A stretch of DNA of 18,329 nt from DASZPL01 sp035550315 (lineage in GTDB: Bacteria > Actinomycetota > Actinomycetes > JAFAQI01), in contig DASZPL010000165.1 in assembly GCA_035550315.1 (NCBI GenBank), positions 1-18,329 on the forward strand, in the 5' to 3' direction. Made by a program: the position numbers and the translations under genes. The stretch's first letter is position 1. Each line of letters opens with the position of its first letter. This document shows positions 6,754 through 14,169 of this stretch, piece after piece. A model generated the notes under the pieces. It was not told where the DNA came from and ran no database searches. It saw only the letters and a program-made list of their open reading frames with translations.

Positions 6754-8139
6754 TCAACCCAGTACGTCGAGCTGCTGCTGGAGCCACTCGCGCGGCGGCA
6801 GGGCGGCCGCGACCCGGGCGAGCTCGGCATAGCGAGCGGCGCGCTCGCCGTCCGGCATCGTCAGCGCGGCGTGCATCGCCGCCGTGGTCGCCTCGACGTC
6901 GAGCGGATCGACCAGCAGCGCCTCGGTCATCTCGTCGGCGGCGCCGGTCTCCCGTGACAGCACGAGACCGGCGCAGTCGTTGAGGAGCACACCTTCCTTG
7001 GCGACGAGGTTCATCCCGTCGCGCAACGAGTTCACCAGCAGGACGTCGGCGGACGACAGGGTCGCCAGCGAGCGCGCGTAGTCGTCCTTGACGTCGAGGT
7101 GGACCGGTTGCCAGCCGCCGTCACCGAGCTCGGCGTTGATCGCCGCCGCGGTCTGGCGGCACAGGTCGGTGTAGTCGCGGTACTCCGCGACGTCCTGCCG
7201 ACTGGGATAGGCGAGCGCAACGTGGACGACGTTGCCGACGTGCTCCGGATGACGGCGCAGCAGGTCGGCGAAGGCCAGCAGCCCGCGATGGATGTTCTTC
7301 GCCGGTTCCGTGCGGTCGACGCGGCCGATGATGCGTGCCCCGCCCACCTCGGCGCGAAGCTCCGCGCGCCGCTGCGCGACGTCAGGCTCGCTTGCCCGGG
7401 CGCGCAGCGGCGCTGCGTCGACCCCCAGCGGATGGACGCGCAGCGGCACCGCGACCTCGATGCCCAGTGCCGACGCGCACTCCGCGAACTCCGCGGCCCA
7501 GCGCGGGGAGTGGAAGCCGAGAGAGTCGGCACCGAGCAGGCCCTCGATCACCGCGCGCGCGACGTCGTCCGGCAGCGTTGCGAAGTCTCGGGGAGCCGCC
7601 CACGGCGTGTGGGTGAAGTGCGCGATTCGCAGGTCGGGACGCCGCTCCCGCAGCGCCGCGGGCACCAGGTTCAGGTGGTAGTCCTGCACCAGGATCCGGG
7701 CGTGCGGCTCGGCTTCCTCGGCGATCGCCGCGGCGAACGTCTCGTTGTAGGCGACGTAGCGCTGCCAGTCCTCGCGCCACCGCTCGTCGTACGCCGCCGG
7801 CTTCCCGAGGCCGTGGTTGAGCGGCCACAGCGTCGAGTTCGAGATAGATGTGTACGCGCCGTCGAGCACCCCTGCGTCGATGCCGAGCATGCGTACCGCG
7901 GCGCCTTCGGTGTCGAACCCGGCGAGATCGACCCGCCCGCCTTCGGCGGCAGCTGCGACCTCGCGGTCGGTGTCGGACAACGCGGCGCACACCCAGACGG
8001 CGCCGGGCGCCGCGGCCGCGATCGCCATGGCGGAGACCAGCCCCCCGCCGCCTCGCCGCGACGTGGTTCGGCCGTCGTCGTCGCGTGAGAACGACAGCGG
8101 CCCGCGGTTCGACGCGATGACAACCGAGGCGCTTGCCAC
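6754..8139 (-). CDS. otsA: GT20 trehalose-6-phosphate synthase (OtsA-like)
   Basis: 461-aa GT-B fold glycosyltransferase expected to join a nucleotide-activated glucose to glucose 6-phosphate. Family motifs: IASNRGPLSF (8-17), LWPLNH (104-109), VQDYHLNLVP, HTPWAAPRDF, YPSRQDV (about 311-317) and LRDGMNLVAKE (372-382). The phosphate-binding Arg and Lys of E. coli OtsA (Arg262, Lys267) correspond to Arg276 and Lys281, but inside RTEPAKN instead of the usual RLDYSKG. The GTG at 8137-8139 is chosen because the family begins directly before VVIASNRG; the longer frame to 8232 would add 31 unconserved residues and run to the edge of the SAM riboswitch. A related GT20 activity (another acceptor or a pseudo-sugar) is possible. 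Confidence 0.85.
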   Translation of the reverse strand: MASASVVIASNRGPLSFSRDDDGRTTSRRGGGGLVSAMAIAAAAPGAVWVCAALSDTDREVAAAAEGGRVDLAGFDTEGAAVRMLGIDAGVLDGAYTSISNSTLWPLNHGLGKPAAYDERWREDWQRYVAYNETFAAAIAEEAEPHARILVQDYHLNLVPAALRERRPDLRIAHFTHTPWAAPRDFATLPDDVARAVIEGLLGADSLGFHSPRWAAEFAECASALGIEVAVPLRVHPLGVDAAPLRARASEPDVAQRRAELRAEVGGARIIGRVDRTEPAKNIHRGLLAFADLLRRHPEHVGNVVHVALAYPSRQDVAEYRDYTDLCRQTAAAINAELGDGGWQPVHLDVKDDYARSLATLSSADVLLVNSLRDGMNLVAKEGVLLNDCAGLVLSRETGAADEMTEALLVDPLDVEATTAAMHAALTMPDGERAARYAELARVAAALPPREWLQQQLDVLG

Positions 8140-8146
8140 GACCAAA

Positions 8147-8152
8147 AGACTA
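8147..8152 (-). promoter_or_regulatory. -10 box of otsA, leaderless arrangement
   Basis: On the minus strand TAGTCT (TANNNT) ends exactly 7 nt before the GTG start at 8139, and no Shine-Dalgarno precedes that start. This spacing puts the transcription start on the first base of the GTG, as in leaderless actinobacterial genes. A clear -35 box is not visible. Confidence 0.5.
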
Positions 8153-8231
8153 GGAGCCGAAAGAAACCCGGCGGCTGTCGCCGGCCGGCGTATGGCAAAC
8201 TGATCACTGCACCCGCTTTCGGGCGGGCGCA

Positions 8232-8342
8232 CCTCTCATCAAGAGGGGCTGAGGGAACCGGCCCGTTGAAGCCCCGGCAACCACCCGTCTCGGGCAGGTG
8301 CCACATCCGGCCTTCGGGCAACCGTCCGGGGGGAAGATGAGG
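8232..8342 (+). ncRNA. SAM riboswitch (S-box, SAM-I/SAM-IV clan)
   Basis: P1 is CTCATC (8235-8240) pairing with GATGAG (8336-8341). After it comes the conserved core: AGAGGGGCTGAGGGAACC, GGCCCGTTGAAGCCCC and CGGCAACC, then P3 CCCG/CGGG around 8284-8294, CAGGTGCCAC and a GCC-TTCG-GGC hairpin. The TGA / GTTGAAG pair in P2 looks like the kink-turn of SAM-I. The GGAAGG Shine-Dalgarno (8345-8350) of the next gene begins 3 bases after P1, so SAM binding could control ribosome access; no separate terminator is seen. It implies repression of the downstream genes when methionine/SAM is plentiful. Confidence 0.9.
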
Positions 8343-8358
8343 ACGGAAGGCCTCTTTG

Positions 8359-9612
8359 ATGTCACCCACTTCGGTGCTAGAGCGCGCCGCTGCCTTCGGC
8401 TCGGCGTCCCACCTGGTCTGTCGCGAGTGCGGCACGCAGTACGAGATCGGTCCGTCGCACGTCTGCGAGATGTGTTTCGGCCCGCTCGAGATCGCCTATG
8501 ACGAGGACCTGCAACGCCTGGTCACCCGCGAGTCGGTCGCGGCCGGCCCGCAGACGATGTGGCGCTACGCCGGCCTGCTGCCGGCCGCGCCGGTCGTCGA
8601 CCTGCAGGTCGGCATGACACGACTGGTGCGGGCGGACAACCTCGCCCGTGAGCTCGGCATGAAGACGCTGTGGGTCAAAGACGACAGCGGCAACCCGACG
8701 CACTCGTTCAAGGACCGGGTGGTCGGCGTCGCGGCCAACGCTGCCCGTGCGCTCGGCTTCGACGTACTGTCCTGCGCGTCGACGGGCAACCTGGCCAACG
8801 CCGTCGCCGCCGCTGCCGCCAGCTGCGGGATGAAGTCGGTCGTGTTCATCCCGCACGACCTCGAGGCGGGCAAGGTCGTCACGACGGCGGTGTACGGCGG
8901 CACGCTCGTCGCCGTCGAAGGCTCCTACGACGACGTGAACCGGCTGTGTGCGGAGGTCGCGGGCGAGCTGCCGTGGGCGTTCGTCAACGTCAACGTCCGG
9001 CCGTTCTACGCCGAAGGCTCCAAGACCGTCGGCTACGAGATCGCCGAACAGCTCGGCTGGCGGTTGCCCGAGCAGGTCGTCATCCCGATCGCGTCGGGTT
9101 CGCTGCTCACCAAGGTCGACAAGGCCTGGCGCGAGCTCGGCAAGCTCGGGCTGGTCGACGCGACGCCGTACAAGGTGTTCGGCGCGCAGTCGTCCGGGTG
9201 CTCTCCGGTGGCGACCGCCTTCCGGGCTGGGCACGACGTCGTGCAGCCGGTGCGCCCGAGCGGCATCGCGAAGTCGCTCGCGATCGGCAACCCGGCGGAC
9301 GGGCCCTACGCGCTCGACGTGGCACGTCGTACCGGTGGCGCGATCGAGGACGTCAGCGACGACGAGGTGGTCGAGGGCATCCAGCTGCTCGCGCGGACGA
9401 CCGGCATCTTCGGCGAGACCGCCGGCGGGGTGACCGTCGCGACGCTGCGCAAGCTGCTCGCGTCGGGCCAGCTCGACCCAGCGGCCGAGACGGTGATCCT
9501 CAACACCGGCGACGGCCTAAAGACCCTCGACGCGGTCGAGCCGGTCGCCCGGCCGACGGCGACGATCCCGGCGACGCTCGACGCGTTCCGTGCGGCAGGA
9601 TTGCACCAATGA
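8359..9612 (+). CDS. Threonine-synthase-like PLP enzyme under SAM control (probable homocysteine-forming role)
   Basis: 417-aa fold-type II PLP enzyme annotated by homology as threonine synthase. The N-terminus has a zinc-ribbon CxxC-x11-CxxC (Cys21, 24, 36, 39). The PLP lysine is Lys118 in GNPTHSFKDR, where ordinary ThrC has PTGSFKDRG. The phosphate-binding loop CASTGNLANA and the SGSLLTKV segment follow. Start ATG 8359 with GGAAGG 8 nt upstream; the TTG at 8356 is rejected. A SAM riboswitch and a following Gly-Gly sulfur-carrier gene argue for sulfur amino acid synthesis, for example phosphohomoserine plus a thiocarboxylate or sulfide giving homocysteine. I recall such a route described in Streptomyces (MetM with a carrier) but cannot verify it here. 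True threonine synthase remains the alternative. Confidence 0.85.
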   Translation: MSPTSVLERAAAFGSASHLVCRECGTQYEIGPSHVCEMCFGPLEIAYDEDLQRLVTRESVAAGPQTMWRYAGLLPAAPVVDLQVGMTRLVRADNLARELGMKTLWVKDDSGNPTHSFKDRVVGVAANAARALGFDVLSCASTGNLANAVAAAAASCGMKSVVFIPHDLEAGKVVTTAVYGGTLVAVEGSYDDVNRLCAEVAGELPWAFVNVNVRPFYAEGSKTVGYEIAEQLGWRLPEQVVIPIASGSLLTKVDKAWRELGKLGLVDATPYKVFGAQSSGCSPVATAFRAGHDVVQPVRPSGIAKSLAIGNPADGPYALDVARRTGGAIEDVSDDEVVEGIQLLARTTGIFGETAGGVTVATLRKLLASGQLDPAAETVILNTGDGLKTLDAVEPVARPTATIPATLDAFRAAGLHQ

Positions 9613-9667
9613 CCGACATCCGACGCCGTCGTCTCGGCGCGCGCCACGACTTCGCGGGGGCCTCGAC

Positions 9668-9943
9668 ATGGCAGTGACAGTGCGCGTGCCCACGATCCTG
9701 CGATCGCTGACCGGCGGCGCGGCCGAGGTCACCGCGGAGGGTGCGACCCTCGCCGACGTACTCGACGCCCTCGAAGCCGACCACACCGGCATCCGGGCGC
9801 GGGTGCTCGACGAGGACGGCAAGCTCCGCAGGTTCGTCAACGTCTACGTCAACGACGACGACGTCCGCTTCGCCGAAGGCCTGCAGACGCCAACGCCCGA
9901 CGGCGCATCGGTGTCGATCATCCCCGCCGTAGCCGGCGGCTGA
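9668..9943 (+). CDS. MoaD/ThiS family small sulfur-carrier protein
   Basis: 91-aa ubiquitin-fold protein. It begins VTVRVPTILRSLTGGAAEVT and ends IIPAVAGG; the C-terminal Gly-Gly is the site that is adenylated and thiocarboxylated in MoaD, ThiS and CysO. The middle VNVYVNDDDVRFAEGL matches the MoaD-like region. Start ATG 9668 is used because GGGGG (9656-9660) lies 7 nt upstream and the fold starts right there; a start at 9590 would overlap the preceding gene and add unrelated residues. It lies 55 bp after the threonine-synthase-like gene and is probably co-transcribed under the same riboswitch. No E1-like activating enzyme or JAMM protease is in the window. Confidence 0.87.
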   Translation: MAVTVRVPTILRSLTGGAAEVTAEGATLADVLDALEADHTGIRARVLDEDGKLRRFVNVYVNDDDVRFAEGLQTPTPDGASVSIIPAVAGG

Positions 9944-9979
9944 CCCGCCGTACCCGCCGGCTGACCCGCCGTACCCGCC
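9938..9979. repeat. Two tandem copies of a 21-bp unit at the end of the MoaD-like gene
   Basis: Unit GGCTGACCCGCCGTACCCGCC occurs at 9938-9958 and 9959-9979. The first copy contains the stop codon (9941-9943), so the duplication does not change the protein. It looks like a slippage product. Confidence 0.8.
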
Positions 9980-9992
9980 GTAGCCCTTCGAC

Positions 9993-10089
9993 GTACCGAA
10001 GGAAACACAAACGTTGCAGGAATCACGTTCTCGCCAGCGACCTCCAACGCGATAACGGGATTCCGCAACGTTTGTGTTTCCTTGCGTAC
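9993..10089. repeat. Long palindrome 1 (probable transcription terminator)
   Basis: Outer arms 9993-10017 and 10065-10089 pair at 23 of 25 positions, including a perfect 19-bp block (9999-10017 / 10065-10083). Inside, GGAATC/GATTCC (10019-10024/10059-10064), CGTT/AACG and TCGC/GCGA extend the stem to a loop near 10035-10047. The right arm is T-rich (TTTGTGTTTCCTT), so it can end transcripts of the MoaD-like gene. It shares AACACAAACGT with palindrome 2. The 225-base gap 9944-10168 otherwise holds only the 21-bp tandem repeat. Confidence 0.75.
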
Positions 10090-10168
10090 CGGGGCGCCCT
10101 GCGGGTGATTTCCACAGGGGGGCGATTGGGTCTGGGCGGCGCAGGTTGCCTCCGTCACGGTTGCCGCC

Positions 10169-11095
10169 GTGGATGCGCTCACCCTCATCGCCCCGATCGC
10201 GCGTGACAACGGCGGGGTCCTGACCCGCTCGCAAGTGCTCGCGACCGGGGTCAGCGCCCGGGTGCTGAGTGAGCTCGTGAGCACCGGCTCGGTCGCCCGC
10301 ATCGCACGCGGGGTGTACGCCGTCGGCGACCCGCTGCCCGAGCCGCGTCGGATCGCCAACGGCTGGTACGCCGTGATCAGCTACCAATCCGCGGTCGCCT
10401 GGCACGGCGTCGACCTGCCGACGCCGTTGACCCAGATCCACGTGACGGTGCCGCGCCATCGAGGGCGGTACGCCGAGGCGGTGGCAGGCGTCCGGCTGCA
10501 CCGTGCGGACCTTGCGCGCACCGACGTCGAGTTCCGCAACGGCGCCCTGGTGACGACGCCGCTGCGTACCTGTCTCGACATCGCCCGGCACGCACCGATC
10601 GACCAGGCGGTCGCGATCATCGATGCCTTCATCCGGCAGCGCCACTTCACCGACGCGGAGTTCGCGGCGGTCGCTCGCGGCGCCAAAGGGCCGGGCCGGC
10701 TGCGCATCCAGACCGTCGCCGGCCTGGTCGATCCGCTCAGCGGCTCGGTGCTCGAGTCACTGACCCGCGTCCTGCTCTGGCGCGAAGGGCTGCCGATCCC
10801 GGTCACTCAGCTCTCGTTGAAGAGCAGCGCAACCGGCTGGGTCGGCTTCGTCGACTTCGCCTGGCCGCAGCTGCGCGCCGTACTCGAATGCGACGGCTAC
10901 GCCTATCACTCCTCGCGCGAGTACTTCCGCCGGGATCGGCGTCGTTGGACGGCGATCACCGCCGCCGGCTGGCGCCTTGCCGTCGTGACGTGGTTCGACG
11001 TCACGCAGGATCCGGCGTACGTCGTGACCGCGGTACGCCGGCTGCTCGACCTCGGTGCCGAAGCGAACACAAACGTGACGAGAGCAGCCTCCTGA
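10169..11095 (+). CDS. AbiEi-type winged-helix / DUF559 (Vsr-like) domain protein
   Basis: 308-aa orphan protein of a type common in actinobacteria. The N-terminal winged helix (about 8-53: NGGVLTRSQVLATGVSARVL, SVARIARGVYAVGD) is the AbiEi-antitoxin DNA-binding domain. The C-terminal part (about 192-295) resembles DUF559/Vsr endonucleases with a PD-(D/E)xK-like arrangement: Glu196 (SVLESLTR), Asp229 (FVDFAW), Glu240 (VLECDGYAYH) and the basic FRRDRRRW at 253-260. No AbiEii toxin gene is adjacent, so this is not a complete toxin-antitoxin pair. The GTG start at 10169 has a poor ribosome site. Its last ten codons are encoded by the left arm of palindrome 2. Function unknown; DNA binding or cleavage is inferred from the folds. 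Confidence 0.78.
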   Translation: MDALTLIAPIARDNGGVLTRSQVLATGVSARVLSELVSTGSVARIARGVYAVGDPLPEPRRIANGWYAVISYQSAVAWHGVDLPTPLTQIHVTVPRHRGRYAEAVAGVRLHRADLARTDVEFRNGALVTTPLRTCLDIARHAPIDQAVAIIDAFIRQRHFTDAEFAAVARGAKGPGRLRIQTVAGLVDPLSGSVLESLTRVLLWREGLPIPVTQLSLKSSATGWVGFVDFAWPQLRAVLECDGYAYHSSREYFRRDRRRWTAITAAGWRLAVVTWFDVTQDPAYVVTAVRRLLDLGAEANTNVTRAAS

Positions 11096-11140
11096 GGTGG
11101 GTGACCCGCCTCAGGAGGGCTCTCGCGTCACGTTTGTGTT
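11066..11140. terminator. Long palindrome 2, bidirectional terminator between convergent genes
   Basis: Near-perfect hairpin. 11066-11080 pairs exactly with 11126-11140 (15 bp), then CCTCCTGAGG (11088-11097) pairs with CCTCAGGAGG (11109-11118), and a GGG/CCC tip encloses TGA. The right arm runs into TTTGTGTTTTCTTA. It overlaps the end of the AbiEi-like gene (stop 11093-11095) and ends 3 bases before the stop of the NlpC/P60 gene, so it can serve both strands. Confidence 0.8.
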
Positions 11141-11143
11141 TTC

Positions 11144-11956
11144 TTAGTGGCGGCGGGTGCGCTGCCGGGCCATCCGGCTGGTGAGGACTCGGCCGTAGAA
11201 CAGGTGGCCGCGGTAGATCGTCTGCTTGTGCACGACAGCGCCGGTGTGCGGCGCGTGCCACCACTTGTCGTGGCCGGCGTAGATCCCGACGTGGAACGGG
11301 TAGCCGCCCGACTCCTGGAAGACCAGGTCGCCCGGCTCGAGGTCGCGACGCTTGATGTGTTCGATGACGGCGTACTGCGCGGCGGCGTTGTGCGGCAGCC
11401 AGTCACCGATCGCGTGGCCGAAGACGTAGCGGACCAGCCCGGAGCAGTCGAAGGAACTCGGTCCGGCTGCGCCGTAGACGTACGGCTTGCCGGCCTGGCG
11501 GCGGGCCTCCGCGAGCACCGCGCTCACCGCGTGCTGGTGCCATTCGCGGCGGCGCAACCGGGCGCGCTTGTAGCGCAAGTGGGCGCTGGCCTGCGGCAGC
11601 TCGAAGGTGATGGCCGGCAGGTTCGGGTCGATCGGAAGTGTCGGGCCGGTCGTCGGATCGCTCGGATCGCCGGTCGCCGCGCCCGGATCGCCAGGAGATG
11701 TGGGCGCGGTCGGGTCGGACGGGCTCGTCGTGGTCGGGTCGGTCGGGGTGGGGTCGGCGGGGCTCGCCGTCCCGGAGTTCGTCCCCGAGTGGGACCCGGA
11801 GTTCGTCCCCGAGTGGGTCTCGGTGTCGGTCGCGGTGCTCGTGGGTCGCCCGGTCGGGGCGGCGGAGGCAGTACCGGCGGCGGACACGACCAAACCGGCG
11901 GTCAGGCAGGCGAGTACGACGATGCGAAAGCGGGCACAGGTATGCGAAGGCAGCAT
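11144..11956 (-). CDS. Secreted NlpC/P60 peptidoglycan hydrolase
   Basis: 270-aa exported cysteine peptidase that should cut peptide stems of peptidoglycan. A signal peptide (about 1-32, ending TASA-AP) is followed by a Thr/Ser/Asp/Pro/Gly-rich linker (about 34-110) with a short repeat (SGTNSGSHSGTNSGT). The NlpC/P60 domain covers about 142-265, with catalytic Cys171 (FDCSGLV), His222 (YPFHVGIYAG) and third residue His234 (WWHAPHTG). Start ATG 11954-11956 is preferred because GGAG lies 8 nt upstream; the in-frame GTG at 11965 sits on that Shine-Dalgarno. The leader contains a c-di-AMP riboswitch, a control known for cell-wall hydrolases in actinobacteria. Monocistronic, transcribed away from groEL. 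Confidence 0.9.
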   Translation of the reverse strand: MLPSHTCARFRIVVLACLTAGLVVSAAGTASAAPTGRPTSTATDTETHSGTNSGSHSGTNSGTASPADPTPTDPTTTSPSDPTAPTSPGDPGAATGDPSDPTTGPTLPIDPNLPAITFELPQASAHLRYKRARLRRREWHQHAVSAVLAEARRQAGKPYVYGAAGPSSFDCSGLVRYVFGHAIGDWLPHNAAAQYAVIEHIKRRDLEPGDLVFQESGGYPFHVGIYAGHDKWWHAPHTGAVVHKQTIYRGHLFYGRVLTSRMARQRTRRH

Positions 11957-11970
11957 GAAGTCCACTCCGA

Positions 11971-12168
11971 CGCCTGCCGAGTTAGCTGTCGGGTTCGGGT
12001 GAGTGGATCACCCGGCCGTCGTGAGACGGCTTCACCCCAAGGAGCGAATCGCTCCGCGAAACGCGCGTGCGCGTTCCAGTGGCTGGGTAGAACTTTTGGG
12101 TCCCCGGCCCCGTCCGTCTGGGATTGAAGGCGACGCATTCGCCGGACAGGTTTGGCGGTGCGAATGCG
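11971..12168 (-). ncRNA. c-di-AMP riboswitch (ydaO/yuaA type)
   Basis: Read on the minus strand, the leader carries the conserved blocks of the ydaO motif in order: CCGCCAAACC (near 12157-12148), GGGGACCCAA, a long variable stem, TTGGGGTGAAGCC, GGGTGA...TCACCCGAACCC, and the diagnostic GACAGCTAACTCGGCAGGCG ending near 11971. An outer stem CGCATTCGC/GCGAATGCG (12168-12160 / 12142-12134) encloses the 5' block. The GGAG ribosome site begins only a few bases after the 3' end. In known members c-di-AMP binding turns expression off, here of the NlpC/P60 hydrolase. Confidence 0.9.
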
Positions 12169-12170
12169 AC

Positions 12171-12202
12171 GCGCGCCCGGTTGGGCGCGCCCGCACACAA
12201 TA
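12171..12202 (-). promoter_or_regulatory. Candidate promoter and 5' hairpin of the NlpC/P60 transcript
   Basis: On the minus strand TATTGT (12202-12197) fits a -10 box, placing the start near 12190. A perfect hairpin GCGCGCCC/GGGCGCGC with a 4-nt loop (12171-12190) follows at once, just ahead of the riboswitch. The -35 region is weak. Confidence 0.4.
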
Positions 12203-12278
12203 ACGACACGTTCGGCCGGGCGTGACGCGGGACGCGCCGCGAGCTCACCGACCGGGGATTTCGGGCCCTGACCGACGG

Positions 12279-12305
12279 CTTGCACTCGACCGGGTCGAGT
12301 GCTAA
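12279..12305. promoter_or_regulatory. CIRCE operator 1 (HrcA site)
   Basis: CTTGCACTC - 9 nt - GAGTGCTAA. The right half is the perfect CIRCE half-site; the left matches at 7 of 9. It overlaps the likely groEL promoter. Confidence 0.85.
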
Positions 12306-12309
12306 CAAT
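12280..12309 (+). promoter_or_regulatory. groEL promoter
   Basis: TTGCAC (12280-12285) and TAACAA (12303-12308) with a 17-bp spacer form a good vegetative promoter embedded in the first CIRCE, so HrcA binding would block RNA polymerase directly. Confidence 0.6.
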
Positions 12310-12313
12310 GGCT

Positions 12314-12340
12314 CTAGCACTCTGCGACCTCGAGTGACAA
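12314..12340. promoter_or_regulatory. CIRCE operator 2 (HrcA site)
   Basis: CTAGCACTC - 9 nt - GAGTGACAA, matching the CIRCE half-sites at 8 of 9 and 7 of 9. It lies 8 bp after the first copy, in the initially transcribed region of groEL. Confidence 0.75.
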
Positions 12341-12452
12341 CGCCGGTGGTTACGCCGTTGGTCACGCGGTGGCCGCGGAGTCTCCCCACATCGGACGGCC
12401 CGGGACGGGACGTCCGCCATCAGCACAGTCACGCGAGAGGGATCGCCACCCA

Positions 12453-14078
<1,626 letters not shown>

Positions 14079-14093
14079 AGTCCAGCCAACTCC

Positions 14094-14131
14094 CGAAAGG
14101 GACCAGCCCCGTACCGGGCTGGTCCCTTTCG
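14094..14131 (+). terminator. Intrinsic terminator of groEL
   Basis: A 16-bp perfect stem (14094-14109 pairs with 14116-14131; CGAAAGGGACCAGCCC) with a 6-nt loop, then TCGTTTC. It begins 15 bases after the groEL stop. Confidence 0.9.
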
Positions 14132-14169
14132 TCGTTTCACGTGCAGGATGGTCTGATCCACCCAGCGAA

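Noticed and set aside
8140..8232. A longer otsA start (31 extra residues)
   Set aside because: The extension is not like the family N-terminus, spans the -10 box and reaches the edge of the SAM riboswitch.
9590..9667. A longer start for the MoaD-like gene
   Set aside because: It would overlap the preceding gene and add an unrelated Arg-rich stretch; the ubiquitin fold begins at the ATG at 9668.
9938..10089. A CRISPR-like repeat array
   Set aside because: There are only two adjacent 21-bp units without spacers, and the neighbouring repeat is one inverted pair.
10169..11095. A type IV (AbiE) toxin-antitoxin pair
   Set aside because: Only the AbiEi-like domain is present; no nucleotidyltransferase toxin is encoded on either side.
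12369..12452. A longer groEL start
   Set aside because: The universal GroEL N-terminus begins at the ATG at 12453; the upstream part is leader downstream of the CIRCE sites.
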